From assembly GCA_022478985.1 (NCBI GenBank), contig JAKSZP010005260.1, positions 248,001 to 312,000 of the forward strand: a stretch of 64,000 bases of DNA, in the 5' to 3' direction. Positions within the stretch are counted from its first letter, which is position 1, and each line of letters starts with the position of its first letter. The DNA is from Massospora cicadina. Lineage: Eukaryota > Entomophthoromycota > Entomophthoromycetes > Entomophthorales > Entomophthoraceae. The translations under genes were made by a program, and so were the position numbers. The notes under the pieces are model-generated. The model ran no database searches. It saw only the letters and a list, made by a program, of their open reading frames with translations, and was not told where the DNA came from. Below, in pieces: positions 43,474 through 56,412 of the stretch.

Positions 43474-45420
43474 TTCTTCTGTCTGAAGTTGGTGACATGA
43501 TGGTCTCATTATACCACATGAGCATACAGTACATGCTTGTTTTGTTTCTGTATATGTGGTCAGTTGGTGCGTCATTGTGTGCTTCTGTGTGGTTGTGGAG
43601 TTCAAGACTGAGTCATGTCGCAGGCGCCTTTTGCAGTCTCATTACTCCCTAGGGGGTGGGCTCGTCCATTCCTTCCGTGGAAATTTTGATCAGGTTTTGG
43701 ATGTCCTTAACAAATTTTCAAGTGCAGTTTTCAGTTAACTGCGCAGCTTACTTTTCCCTGATGAATTCATAGAGAAGTATGGCTCTTTTGGACGCAGTTG
43801 AGGGGGATGCTCATTGTTAAGTTTGTGGAATTTTTGCGCTTGTTCAACCAAGCAAAAGTTTTGGCTCCTTTGATTATTCTGGTGTCATTGGTAGTTAAGG
43901 CGCCAATATCACAATCAGCCCTCCTGCTTCAAGTTCTTCACAAAGAGTGCAGAGACGTCTGATCTAGCTTTTCTTGGAGGCTTTCCGTAGACAGTCTGTA
44001 CTTGGGCTTTTATTGGATGTGTTAAAAGCAGTTTTATTATACTGCTCTAGATTAAGTAATTGCTTCATTCTTCCTAAGATGCTCAGTTGGGTTCTCTGGA
44101 TATGGTGTGCGTGGTAGCAACTTCCATAGGGATACTGTCATGGTTGGGAAATGACATCATCCTTGAGACCAACGTGAGAGACAAAGATGCTTGCAGGGAG
44201 GCCAAGAAGGTGAAGTTAGCAGGCCTCCCTGACCTCAAGAATAACATAGACTAACGCTGGGTAAAGGCAAAATATGCCCAAGTTGGTCCTATGGAAGCAA
44301 GCGAAGTTCAGCCCTGTATGAGAGTAGGGGCGTTAAAAAGAACTAGCTTTATTAAAATGGAAAACTGTTCGCTTCAGTTTTTGGGTGAATGGGGTCTTTA
44401 AACCCATTTGGTTTTCGCACTTTTCAGCTCAGGTAGGCCAATTTACAATCAATCACCCGAGTATGGTTGATTACCCAATATAGCATTTTGCCCAATGGAA
44501 GCATGCGCCTATTGGCACGCCTAGGGTTAGACCCACTTCCCTCAATTGATTGTTTGCCTGATTTCCTTAAATTTCCCATGTCGAGACCAATCTCCCCTGT
44601 TGGTTGACTTCTCCCTGTCACATAAACCTTTGCTAAGTACACCGTTTCCCTATTTTTTATGTTATCTTGGACATTCCTGTGTGCAAACCTCTTCAGGGAT
44701 GTCTCACGTACCATTAATCTTTTGATTTTAAATACAATTAAAATTCCACTTGTGCACCATTAGGCCACCCAGGTTCCCTCCAACCTAGGACGCCTATATC
44801 ATACCACTTATTGCACCGTGTCGCTTATATCTGGTTACTCACTCTAATGATAACACTACTTTTCCATAGCTATTATTGCTTTAAACTATCTTCTGGGCTC
44901 TAATAACATTTTTACTATTGGCTAGTTACCTAGCGTTGACCATGAGCACCGTGCACTATCAGGATGGAAACTGGAGAGTTATAAAACTATTCTCTTTACA
45001 GCTACTCTCTGGCTTACATCAGGCAGGGTGGTTGGTTCCAGAAACAGAGTTCTTTGCTGAAGCAGTTTTGAGTGTGGTGTTTATTGATGATTTAGCATGC
45101 CCATATTCTCCCACCCAGCGCCTGTTTAGGCCAGGCTACTGAGTTATGTGCTTTAGTGCCAGAGGACTCCTCTGTTTCTGCTCCTTCCTTTTTTCTCCTT
45201 CCCTTGCCCTGGCGCCAGTTGGTGAGGTGGTTCCTGATTAGGACCTAGTGCCCATGAATCCCTCTAAGCCCAATTATCAGCATCTTAGCAAAAAGAATTT
45301 GAGAAGGTTCTTCCCGTTGGATGTGAAAAATTCCCTCCCAATCTTGGTTTCCCAGCTGACTCAACGAGTATCACCATTCAGCCATAGTGTCCCATATGGT
45401 GGCTGATAAACTAATTTTCA
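43474..45420 (+). pseudogene. Gypsy-3 gag region, decayed
   Basis: The position between LTR and protease marks this as gag. Scattered readings such as ETNVRDKDACREAKKVKLAG with LPDLKNNID near 44170-44255 look like a gag helix region, but no domain can be outlined. The open frames 44918-45142 (plus) and 44714-44424 (minus) cannot be tied to a known protein. Confidence 0.45.
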
Positions 45421-45800
45421 TTTTTTTGGTTGCTGCTGAAAATTATTTGGGTTCTCGCAAGGTGTCAATTGAGGCACTGGTAGATAAGGGAGCAGCGGGA
45501 CTTTAGAGTTTACAACAGGCACAGGATCTTGACCTGGCTTTAATTTGGAGCACCAGTACAGAGCGCGTCTTCTACCCCAATGACTTTGTACAACATACTG
45601 TGGCCTGTGCCTTTTTTCACTAGTTCTGCTTCTGTGATGGGTTTTCCGCGGTGCCAGACCTTCTCTTCCCAGTTATTTTTTTTGGGGGGGGGGGTGGAGT
45701 CGCCAGCAGGTTACCATTAACCTGGACTTGAATGCGCTATCCTTTGCGAATACCCAGTTCTGGGGGAGTTTCCCTTTTTTGATCTTCTTGCTATTTAATT
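45421..45800 (+). pseudogene. Gypsy-3 protease
   Basis: VAAENYLGSRKVSIEALVDK, then GAAGL (about 45431-45506), fits the retropepsin start with the active site DSGA changed to DKGA, followed by a stop. The later part is interrupted by a T8-G11 homopolymer run (45676-45694). Confidence 0.7.
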
Positions 45801-45819
45801 AGATAAAAGTTACATCATG

Positions 45820-47250
45820 TCGCTCCTTTATCTTCATGCCTTCCGCCAGAATTTCCCAGTGTTGGTAGCATAGTAGGGTATCTTTGAACTGGAGAAAGAT
45901 GATTGCCTTCCCTCAGATTTGGAGTATAACCTGGCTTTTCAAGTGATGGTAGCCTTGATCAACATTAACTGTCCGCTATAACCTTACATGATCTAGTAGG
46001 ACCAGGCGTTGGAATTGTGGTTAAACGGTATTCTCAAAAAGGGTGGGTGTTCAGGAAACATCTCCCATCACGTTGCCTATCATCTTTACTTAGAATTCAA
46101 ATGGTACATTGCACCCCTGCATCAACTATGGCCAAATGAATAATATTACCATTCATGATGCCTTTCCTCTTCCCCTTAAGCAGACGATCAGCAAGGTGAT
46201 AACAAAATCCCTGGTGTTTTAGAAACTCAATCTTATAAATGTATTTAACCAGAATTGGGTGGAGGAAGTCCAAGAGTGGCTTATGGCAAATTAGACCTGA
46301 AGGATAAATTTCCAGTTCCACATGATGCCTTTCGTCTTGAAAAACGATCCTGACACTCCAGCAGATGATTGATGATGTTCTTAGCGACATCAGTTTTACC
46401 TGGGTGGTAGTGTACATAGATGATATCCTTATACACTCCCCCACTCCTGAACAGCACAAGAAGGACCTGTAGGGAGCTTGGCTGCGTTACATAAGGTGGA
46501 ACTTTACGTCAAGCCCTTCCAAGTTTGAGTTCTTCCCAGAGAAGATTACCTTTCAAGGCAATTTAGTCCTGAAAGATAACTATGCTATTCCTCCCATCAG
46601 GCTTGATGCAATCACTTGTGTGGCCCAGACCTATGGCCCAGAAGTAGTTTCGGAGTTTCTTGGGCATGATCATCTTCCTGAAGAAGTTTTCTCCATCCCT
46701 ATGACATCTGACCACGCTGCTGCATCCCCTGACCAGGAAGAAAGTCCCATTCCTATGGACAGAGGATTTCCAACGGGCGTTTGATGCCATTAAAGAGGTG
46801 TTTTTGGCGTTCCCATTACAAAACATGTAGACCCTACCAAATCATTTATTGTATCATTTAACATCTTATCAGCCTCTGTGAGGCAGTATTACTGCATGCA
46901 CATGATGGTTTGGAACACCCAGTTGCCTAGGTTCTGCACAATTTGCTTTTCTGAACAGTCTTGGACCATTTATGACAAGGGTTAGACTTTGGGGCATGGT
47001 CGCTTACCCACTAGTGGTACCTTCTGCAGGGCGCATGGCATGAGGTGACTGTGTGGATGGATCAACAGGCCCTTATGTACCTTTGGAAACTTCAGAAGCT
47101 GGTGCAACATCAGGACCAAACATATCATGATCTTAGTAGTTTTAACATTAAGTACAAATTTAAAAAGGCTTTGAATGATAGTCTTGACTTATTGAGCCAT
47201 AGCTCTGCGTTGAGTCAGAGGAGGCGGATGATCAGTAAATAACTACGGTA
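45820..47250 (+). pseudogene. Gypsy-3 reverse transcriptase and RNase H
   Basis: The RT is read across frames: TLHPCINYGQMNNITIHDAF (about 46104-46163, the VDYxxLN motif), and WVVVYIDDILIHSPTPEQHK (about 46401-46460), where the catalytic YIDD box is intact. FEFFPEKITFQGNLVLKDNY follows as the thumb. RNase H is weaker: TKSFIVSFNILSASVRQYYC near 46828-46890 (first Asp changed), and VTVWMDQQALMYLWKL near 47047-47094, with the open frame 47045-47242. Many stops. Confidence 0.82.
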
Positions 47251-48420
47251 ATTCTGCTGATCTATATCTTATCCATTGCTCCTCTCGCAATAATTAGTGG
47301 CAGATTGGGAACCAGATGTGCCTCTGGTCTCCTAGGTATCGGCAGGGCAAATGGCCTGCTTGAAAGGCCTAGAGTTTAGACCAGCTGGCGCTCCCAATTC
47401 ATAAGAAGTCCCATTATTCATTGGTTGAGGGGGCATTCAGTTTAGGTCATGACTGTGGGTCCTGAATCAATTCTGGAACAAATTCATTTGAGTTCACCAT
47501 GACCCCCAGCAGTTGACCGCCTGGCATATAAAAATTTCTTGAACTGGTTAAGCGGATGTGTAACTGTCTTAGGATTCTCAAAGATATACCGGCTTAGATA
47601 AAATGCTGAGTGGTATATGTGCGGGATAAATCAGATAAGTCAGGTAAAAATGGTCGTCTTCATCCTAAACAGGCGGAGGGTCCGTGAACCTTGGTGTCTT
47701 TCGATTTATTGTTGAACTATCCAGCTCCAATGAGTTTACAGCGATTAAGGTAGCCATAAATTTTTTACTATATTCTAACTCTTCATCTCTTGTTCATCCG
47801 CCATCACCTCCAAAGAGACAGCCCAGATCTTTGCGTGACATGTATTCTTAATGTTCAGCTTACCTCAAGAGATCATAAGTGACCAGGGGTCACAGTTTAT
47901 GGTGCAGTTTTAAGCCGATATCCTAGCTATCTTGAAAATTAAGCCATACTGCTCAACCGCATATAATCCTCAGTTGAACACTCAAACAGAGCAAGTTAGC
48001 CTTATACTTGAACAGTATCTTTCCTATCACACTACTGCCACACAGGACGCCTGTTGGATGACCTTCTGTTGGCTCAATTTGCATATAAAAATGGTACTCA
48101 TGCATCTACTGAGTTCTCGCTACATGAGGTCACGATGAACATACACCTTCATTTCTGTTGACTTGTGTATACACTCAAAAATCCAAATGTGGCGGACCAC
48201 ATGCATCACATTCAGAGCGCTTGGTCCCTGGTTCAGGAGTAGCTGACTAAGGCCATTATTATTTACAAAAGGTTCACAGACTGGAAGTGTCACCTAGACA
48301 ACTATTTTTTGGTGTGGTCCTCTGTCATGTTATATACGCGTCACCTGAAGATGTAGGTTTCCTATAAAAATTGTTAATCAAACGCTCTGTGCCACATGTT
48401 GTGTAGGCAAATTTGGGAAA
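47251..48420 (+). pseudogene. Gypsy-3 integrase
   Basis: SDQGSQFMVQF near 47877-47910 is the second-Asp motif of the catalytic core. The open frame 47932-48138 reads IKPYCSTAYNPQLNTQTEQV, which holds the third acid (P-x-x-N-x-Q-T-E), and then LEQYLSYHTTATQDACWMTF. First-Asp and zinc-finger regions upstream are too decayed to outline. A C-terminal part near 48240-48360 (FTDWKCHLDNYFLVWSS) would be the end of the protein. Confidence 0.82.
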
Positions 48421-48835
48421 TGGCATTTTTTCAGTTTATGCTCCCAAATCACTGGAAAAAGCACTCCATTTTCCACGACTTGAAGTTGTCACCATTTTAG
48501 GGAAAATCCCAGCGGATCTAGATCCTACAATAATCAAAGGAGCGGAGGAGGCTGAGGTCAAGGAAAATTTACCTTCCTGGAAACCTCGTCAGTTGGCCAG
48601 TATCTTGAGGCATGGAAGGGGTTTTCAGTGTATGAGAACAGTTTGGTCAGCGCTTGATACTGTGCTATTTGTAAATATTTGGTAGAGGCCTTTCACACTC
48701 TCACCAGTTGCTCCCCATCTGCCCTTGAAGGTCGCCACGCTCTTTTCCTATTAAATTTTCAAAATCCCGTAAGGACATCACACTACTCAAGTCACCAGTG
48801 GTTGTTCTCCTCATGTTCAAAATGAGGAAGGACAA

Positions 48836-50148
48836 TGTAAGTTGAGGAACAACCCCTGCACCTCAATCGTAAAGAATTCCCATTATGCACAAACAATGGG
48901 ATGAAAAAGTTAACAATCCCTCTCGTAACCCAGGGGAGATTTGGCACATGTGGTGGACGAGAGTTGAGTAACAGCATACCCACTCAAAGTTGCCCCCTTC
49001 CTCCTTACCTCACTACACTAAAGTTGGGGCAGCGGAACAGGGGTGTGTGGAGGTGGCGGTGGCGAGAGGCCGCCACCAGAGGAAATTTTTGATCATCTCT
49101 TCCCCATGACAATTTTGGGTCCCAATGAAAGGCCATTAAATTAATAAATTGAGGTACGGTGGAATTGAGCCATCTGTAGTACAATTGGGGCCAAACCACC
49201 ACCATGACATTTCCATTTCACCAGCAAAGATGGGTCCAACCCCAGTGGGTTTGAGGACGTCAAATATGTTCAAAACATAATGAGATCGCCCATACATGGC
49301 CTGTCCATGGGCACAAACAGTTGCCAGCTTAATGAAGCGCCATTGACCCACCAAGCGTAATCACTATGAAAAAGGAATTTAGTGGCAAAATTTAAGCAAG
49401 ATTCAGATAGCCAGTGGGAGACTAAATCAGCATCGAACAAGCAAGCAAAATCCTGATCCACCAGAGTCAAAATGGATTCATGGTACCTTCAATTTATATA
49501 AAGTACTTTTATCCCCAAATCCCTAGCACTTAAAACAGTTGTTCCAAAAAGGTATGGTTTTTGTTCAATTTTCAATTTATCTAATAAACAGTTTTTATAA
49601 AATATTGCATTTTGAAGTTTAATCCATTTTATAAGTCGCCGCCTACTAAGTATCATGTTTCATGGGGTATGCAACAACTGAGATTCCCATGGCCATCACC
49701 AAGTTGCTTTCTTCTCTACTTGAATGGGTATTAAAACTTAATAGCCTATTGAGGATGTCCTTATTTTTAGACGCTTTCTGGCGTCAAGATTTACTTTTGC
49801 TGAAAAAGATTGTTTTCCCTGTTGGTCAAAAATTTAATATCACCATGTGCTCAACACCTGTGGGTCCACTGCGTTATTGGGGCCCCATGGGTCCAAAAGA
49901 GCTAACTTTGGCGAAATTTCATCCACTGTGGCGGCCACAGCTTGGCTGGACAGGAACGGTGTAGCAGTGATACTTAGTTGTCATCCCGCAATCACTTTTA
50001 TTCCCACCTATTACCAGGCTATATGAATGGCAATGCCTCTGGCATTTTGGTTTGCATTCTGGGTGTTCACACAGCCCAACTGAAAGGCTGGCCTCAATTT
50101 CATTATCTGGCTCTGTGACAGGTTGACTGCTCTGGAGGACGCACTACA
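48836..50148 (+). repeat. Gypsy-3 3' LTR
   Basis: Starts TGTAAGTTGAGG after the purine-rich AATGAGGAAGGACA and runs to about CACTACA at 50148. See the 5' LTR for matches. Confidence 0.8.
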
Positions 50149-51365
50149 GGATGTGAAGTGAACTCTAATATCTACATATATACTTGAGCGTGGCTTCAGA
50201 CAAAGAAGCTTATAATGTCCAGCGACGCTTCTAAATTACAATTGCTGAGCTTTATTGCAATGTGGCACCGATGATGTTAAGCATACTGTGGGATATTTTC
50301 ACGCGAAAATCTTGGCTGATGAACTGTGCATCTATAATAAAAGTATACAAAAGTAGTGGAAACATCAATCTATTAGAGTTACCATTCACAAGTTTCCTCC
50401 CATCCATCAAGGTCTGAACAGACCATTAATCTTCGCTGTGCTATTACGTTACTTGTGTCCTATCCCCGCAAACACTCTGGCATGAGACCCTAACACAGTT
50501 TATGAATCTTTTATGAGTTCACAAAAGGTAAGGTTAATGGGTTAACTGATGCCTCAAGTTGCAATCTGACCTTAGACCCTAACCCAAAAGATGTCAAGGT
50601 CCATAAAACTCAACTGTTGCATACACTTGGTAACATCACAATTAATTATCCCTTTAATGTCATCATTTTACCTGTTCTTTCCTCTTTAAAGAGTCTAGAT
50701 CCTATGTATCTTCAGATTTATTGTCCTGTTATAACCCTTTATTTTCAGGATATACCTAAATTCTTATTAATTGTAACTGGAACCAGGGGATCAAAAATTA
50801 AGGTGGTTTCTATGCTTTGCTTGGCCAAAAAAGTGCTCTCATAAATTTACAAGACTTATAAACTTAGGGCGTAAGCCTGAATTTTATATGATCAAAAAAT
50901 TATTATTCTTCATAATAGGGAATTACAATTAAAACCTTTGCAATGTGGGCTGATCCAAAATTACCAATAATTTTCCCTAATCCTAATTACTTCAACATTA
51001 TATTGGATAACAAAATCAGTGGCCATTGAACTGTTATACCATAAAAGATGATGTTTAAAGGTTAAACTGTGGCTCTGGATTTTTCTTTGGCATACATTTT
51101 CTAAGTATTTTTACAACATGTAAAATTATATGACTACTAAATCAACAAAGCAGCTATATATGTGAATTTTCTTATAATGAACTCCTCCTCCAAGATCCAA
51201 AGGTTCTTTTCAAGAGCTTGAAAATAAAACTTATATTAATTTACTTTAGTGTTAGTGACCTAATCTTTTTATGACAAAAGTAAATGTAGCTGCGGATGTT
51301 TTGGCGCTTAAGATAGCTTGTAACCATGGCACATAGTGTAGTTCACGGCAAAGCTCATTGCTGCA
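50149..51365 (+). pseudogene. Gypsy RNase H / integrase linker fragment, remainder unassigned
   Basis: Near 50526-50610 the reading KVNGLTDASSCNLTLDPNPK, then DVKVHKTQLLHTLGN, fits the end of RNase H and the linker to integrase in Gypsy elements (G-K-x-N-x-x-A-D-A-L-S-R expected). The open frame 50617-50844 follows. No catalytic motif is visible after it. The rest up to LINE-C is AT-rich and without features. Confidence 0.4.
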
Positions 51366-51384
51366 CACGTTTATGTTATTTTTT
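51366..51384. repeat. Left target-site duplication of LINE-C
   Basis: CACGTTTATGTTATTTTTT here and CACGTTTTAGTTATTTTTT at 56656-56674: 19 bp, two mismatches. Confidence 0.88.
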
Positions 51385-51625
51385 TAATTTATTGCGGGGA
51401 AGGCAGACCATGGGATGGACACTTCTGAAATTGACATGACTGAGACAACACTTAGTAACAGGGAAGGCACCCCAGAGAAGCGATGCTATCTCTTGTTGCC
51501 AGCGGGAACGCCACTTATGGGGAAGGGGAGGGAACGCGTGAAGGGGTCGTAGCCACAATTGAACACGTGTGGAGGAAGGGGTCTGAAATGATGAACCAAA
51601 CTGGGAACTAGGAGGATACCAGATG

Positions 51626-54600
51626 TCAGCGGTGTGGTGGGAGGTATCCAAACATCCATGCTTGAAAGTGGTCCACCAAATGAGACCGGAGTATGTGGAC
51701 AGCTTCTGAAGGTGGGTATGGAGCCTGCGATGGCATCCAAGACAATCGTGTGGATGGTCCACATGGCGATTGCAACCACCAGAGCATGGAGGGAGGGTGG
51801 AAGGGGGAGGCCATTGATAAAGCAAACATATCTCTTGACAGACTGAAGGGATGTGTTTGATTCTGGCCCAGTAAACGTTAGACTTCGCGCCATATCACTT
51901 TAGAGGTAGGACACTTCTCCAGGTGGTGGAACAGCGTTCCATACTGGCCACACACGACGCAGGATGAGTGTAAAGCGTTAGAGCGCTCAGCTGTACGGTA
52001 CACTTGCCTCAGGCAGCGCCACACATGGGAGCGGATTTGAGGCTGCAACAGAGGATGGTGGGCGTATTTCCAGATGGTTTTTTGGGTTTCAATGGAGTGA
52101 GGGATGTCCATCATGTCCAGGTAGTCCACCCTGGATAAGACTTGGGGCCGTATGAGGGTCACGCCATCATGGATGGGTAGCCCCTGTACTTCTTGTGTGA
52201 ACTGAGGAGAGGGGAGGCCTCTTCAGGTTGTATGTCCGCTAATATGAATTCTCCACTCAGCGCTCCACATGGAGAGTAGGATTCGTTTGTAGTGGGTTTT
52301 AGTATCGTGAGGACCTGTGGCCAATGGGTGTGAAGCCAGGTATTTCATCAGGGAGTGGGGGTTCGATGGATTGTTGAGGCCCAAGGCGCGGGAGAAGTTG
52401 GAGTGGGCCGCGCGGGACCAGTGTTGGGAGGGGAGTGTAGGGGAGGTGATGGCCACAATCCAGGTACCCAAGATCTTGACCGCATGGGCTCAGAAGTCAA
52501 GCAGGCCCATGCCATCATGATGATGAGGGCCAAACATGACTTCTAACCATACTGGTGGAGGGCGGCCTGACCATGGCCATCCTTGCAGCAGGGCATGCAA
52601 GGATTTGAAGAAGCTTGGGGAGAAGGGGATGGCGTGGGCTCCGAACCAGACTTTGGAGAGGAGCATAGAGTTGGCCAAAATGACCCTGCCAGTAAGGGAA
52701 GTAGGGTGGGCTCTGAGGGAGGCGATGCACTTCATCACGTTGTCTAGAATATGACTCTCCATTACTGCTGATGCATATCCGCCTGCCTCCACCCACACGC
52801 CCAGATGGCGGACTGGCCCTATGGTAGGGAGTGGCACAAAGGGGAGCACCACTGGGGCGGTGTGGGGTGAACTGGGAGGGAGAGCGCGTTTGTGAGCAGA
52901 TGGGCTGGGATGGGCACTGGTTGCCGGGGCCCAGCAGTTTTGATACCGACCAAGGAGGATGATTTCGGTTTTTATGGCGTTCAGTGCAGCATTACTTACC
53001 CGAGAATACTCCTGGATGAGAGCTTCAAGCGCGCGTGCATCTTGATTATTAGACACCCCAACCACACAATCATCTGTGAACGCCACTATCTTGACTGGAG
53101 CTTGGCCTGGCACATGGACCCCAGTGAGTTGGGCATTCACATTTCGCAGTAGTGTGTCAAGGCTGAAGTTGTATAATAGTGGGCTAAGGGGGTCCCCTTG
53201 TCACAAGCCCCTTTGAGGGCGGACTACTTCCATTAGGAAGCCAGGGCCACATACTGCCATTGTTGCAGATTCCGTGAGCAGCATCACCCAGTTGATGTAG
53301 TGGGGGTAAGCGGAATTGATGGAGGCAGGCCCTGAGGTATTCCCAGTTTACTCTATCATAGGCCTTCTGTTGATTCAAGAATGCAAGTGCCCCAGAGGCT
53401 GTGGACTGGCACGCGTTGGCCACAGAGTGCACGTTGTCCCAAATCGACCTTCAAGGTATGAAACCAAATTGTTCTGGGGAGATGATGGCAGATGCTACAA
53501 TCCCTAAATGGTTAGCCATGATTTTTATTAAAATTTTTGTATCCGTGTTAGTTCTTAAAATGGTACGCCAGTTGGCTAAGTCTAGCTTGTCCCTTTCTTG
53601 AAGAGTGTGACAGTGAAGGCCTCATGTCCTTCTGGCAGGAGGCGCGTTTCCAGAAGGCTCTGGCTAAGTGAGGCAAGCAGTAGTGGGGATATATATTTGA
53701 AGTATTTTTTGTAGAATTCATTTGGAATGCCATCCAGGCCTGGGCATTTTTGGTTTGGTGCACCGCGAATGGCTGTCCATAATTTGTTCGGAGTAATCAA
53801 ATTCATTATTTCTGGGTATCAGGAAATGGTGCGGATGTGGGCTCAGTCAAGAAATTCCGCCACTTCGGCCAGCTGAATTAGATTGGATTGGTACAACTTG
53901 GAGTAATACTTTTGTGTTTCAATTGCCACTTTGGCTGGCATATCCACAATGGAATCATCTGATCTTTGCACCTGTGTGCAGGCCACACTCTGGCGTGGTG
54001 CGAAATTTTTTTTTAAAAAGATATGCGGTGCACTTGTCACCTTTTGTGGGGCATTTGGCCCTGTACTGAACACAAACCCAATGTTTGTGTTGCATTTTGA
54101 GCGCGTTGAGGTGGGCGGCTGCCTCCGCCCAATTCTGGCCCCATGCAGAGCTGTATCCTGTAGCTGGGATGTCGGACTCCAGGTGTGCCAACTCTGCCAG
54201 AGCGTGCGAAATGACAGCCGATGTGGCTTGTGAGCATCTGGAGGAGAGGTGGCAAGATTGGCAGATGGTATCTTCTTTGAAAGTTGCCCATGTGGAAACG
54301 GGGTCCGCGCAAAACGGTGCAACAAACTATTTTGCCAAAGTTGCTGATTCCACCCATGTGGAAAATCCCAGTGATGCAAGCTCAGGGGGGCAGATCTTGC
54401 ACCAATGTGGGGTCTTAGCAGCTGTGACAGGTAGGTGGTAGGATATCAAGACCAGTCAATGGTCGGAAAATTCCATTTTTGTTGTTTTAGAGTGGGATAT
54501 GTGGGGTTGGAATTTTGCCAGCGTAAGGATAAGGTCGATGCAGGACATGGACCTTAATTGGCCATTGTGGACGTGGGGGCACGTCATGTTCTCAAGCAGC

Positions 54601-55137
54601 GGGGCTTGCCACAGCAGCGTATTCATTAACCCAAGGGTGGCCTTTAGAACGCGAAGTTCAATGTGGCCCTGGGGGCGTGGGAGGAGGAAGGCCACCAGTC
54701 CGTTGGAGTGTTTAGCCAACAGTTCATGTCACCGACTAGGAAAGAGTCTGGGGGTAGCGGGAGGGATTTGACTGACAAGAAAAATTCCTGACGCTCTTGT
54801 GTGCCGTCTGGGGCTTAGATGTTGATGATAGCGTGTACCACATCAGCCCACAAAAAAGTGACAACAAGGACTCGGCCATTGAGGAAGGTTTCTGATAATA
54901 AAAATTTGAAAAATTATTTTTCTGAATTAGCACCCCACAGTGCTTTGACCAAAAGGATAGGGATGGGAGGAGCATTGTTTTCCAAGCCTCCTTGGAACTC
55001 CATGGACAGTGGGACTCCTGGATGGCCAGGATATCCATGGGTAAATTTTGTTGTAAAAAACTCAGTTTCCTAGCCCAGGACAGCGAGGCCTTGAGTCCAG
55101 CAATATTCAACATCCCTAAAGTGAAGGTTTCCCCCAT
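51626..55137 (-). pseudogene. LINE-C ORF2: endonuclease, RT, C-terminal zinc motif
   Basis: The start MGETFTLGMLNIAGLKA is at 55137, with QQNLPMDILAIQESHCP following. Endonuclease motifs INIYAPN and SDMNCW are frameshifted or stopped; IDLIL and FSDH are present near 54540-54460. RT: APNQKCPGLDGIPNEFYKKY (open 53806-53582), QQKAYDRVNWEYLRACLHQF, and VAFTDDCVVGVS in the open frame 53140-52490, so FTDD replaces FADD as in LINE-A. The Cys motif CVVCGQYGTLFHHLEKC lies at about 51960-51910. The end reads MWTIHTIVLDAIAGSIPT and then YLPPHR, stop at 51626. Confidence 0.93.
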
Positions 55138-55158
55138 TGCACCTTAGGTGCAAGGGGG
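55131..55158 (-). promoter_or_regulatory. ORF1 stop / ORF2 start hairpin of LINE-C
   Basis: TTGCAC and GTGCAA pair around CTAAG; outer CCCC/GGGG arms pair. The stop TAA is at 55146-55144 and the ATG at 55137. Compared with LINE-A, one C-G pair has become T-A with pairing kept on both sides. Confidence 0.6.
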
Positions 55159-56412
55159 TGGGCACCTGAGCCCACTAGCCTCCTCTAGATCCCCACAGGC
55201 CTTCACAGCAGCATGGGTGTTTGCAGCAACGCTATCAGTATTTTTGTTAATTTTTGCAGAAAGGTTTGCATTGGCTTTTGCCTTCGCTTTTTGTTTCCCC
55301 ATTGTTGGACAAATTTTTTGCGGTGTGGATGAGTTTGGTGCACCATCAAGCGGGGCAAAAAAAATTTCAGGTATGTTGGACCCCAAGCTGGTTTCAACTG
55401 GAGCTTGGTTGCAAAGATCAGGAGAATTTGAGTCACACATCAGATCCTCAGATTGGGTGGCCCAATCAGTATGGGCTTCCCAATCTGATTGGTTGATGGA
55501 TTCCCAATTTGCTTCCACCGCGAAGGTTTTGATGTCCTCCTGGCGTTGGGAGTGTGGGATAGCGGTAGTGACTTTGGCCACTTCCTTGGCCGTGTCCCTG
55601 TGGGCTTACTTGGCCTTCTTCCGCTCTTGCAGGGAAATAGGCTTTACCAGGTAGGTAGCAGCCTTGTGCTCCCCATGGGAAAGCCTCTTTGGTGCTTTGG
55701 GTTGGTTCATAGTGCGCCTCTCCGCTGGCCATGGCCACTGAGGGGTGCTCTTGGAATGTGACGCCCTCTTTGGTGGGGCATGCATGTGCCTTATGGCCAA
55801 ACGCGTCACAGTGGGTGCAGATGGGGGGTGCGCTGTCCATGGTTACCCAGAAAGGGTGGGTGGTATGCCCTTCGATATTAATAAAAGTGGAGTGCAGGAT
55901 CTGGGTTAGGTCCTTCGTGATCTCCTCAGTTGGGGTTCAGAACTGCGATGGCTTTGCTGGTGCACAGGTGTGGCATCAGCATAAAGCGGTGCATTTCAAA
56001 AGATTGTATTTTGCCATAGATGGCGAGACCATCTTTCAGGTGTTGCTCCAAAATGTCACATTTTACCATAGTAGGCAAGAAGTCAAACATGAGGAAAATT
56101 TGGTTGGATTTTGTCCATCTAGTGCATTTTGTTTTGATGACCCGTTGCCCTTCAGGGAGGTCAATCACTACATGCACTGCAGCAGCCTCATCTGCAGCCT
56201 CCCTTGTTTTTGAAACCTAGGTCCAGCCAACCGCATGACATGACATGAGGTGCAACATACACTGCGGTCAGGAAAAAAGTGTGCACATCCCCACAAAATT
56301 ACTCCATAAAGCCATTTGTTGGATGTCCAGAAACACACGGACTCCGTATTCCACTGACAAAAGTGGCTGGGAGTGCGGCGTATTGATGTATTGGTTGCAT
56401 CGTGCTTGCCAA
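55144..56412 (-). pseudogene. LINE-C ORF1, start codon lost
   Basis: The family start ATG aligns with TTG at 56412-56410. RRM-like text IFLMFDFLPTMVK and LAIYGKIQSFEMHRFMLMPH is open in 56177-55926. The zinc knuckle CTHCDAFGHKAHAC is read in 55840-55466. The C-terminal part, 55581-55144, is open: ANWESINQSDWEAHTDWATQ, then the Lys-rich KKSTPQK-like and KQKAKAKANANLSAKINKNT segment, and RCPPPCT before the TAA. Frameshifts lie near 55920 and 55600. Confidence 0.92.

Larger units (their letters stand above)
42170..50148 (+). mobile_element. Gypsy-3: old LTR retrotransposon with long LTRs
   Basis: A direct repeat of about 1.3 kb (42170-43473 and 48836-50148) flanks 5.4 kb holding gag-like text, protease, RT and integrase in Gypsy order, all on plus. 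The repeats begin TGCAAG/TGTAAG and the 3' copy ends CACTACA. The divergence between the two copies is clearly larger than in Gypsy-1 or Gypsy-2, so this insertion is older. No target duplication could be seen (AGTTG left, GGATG right). Confidence 0.82.

Noticed and set aside
45676..45694. T8-G11 homopolymer run
   Set aside because: Single site within a decayed protease. It could be slippage or an assembly error; no function suggested.
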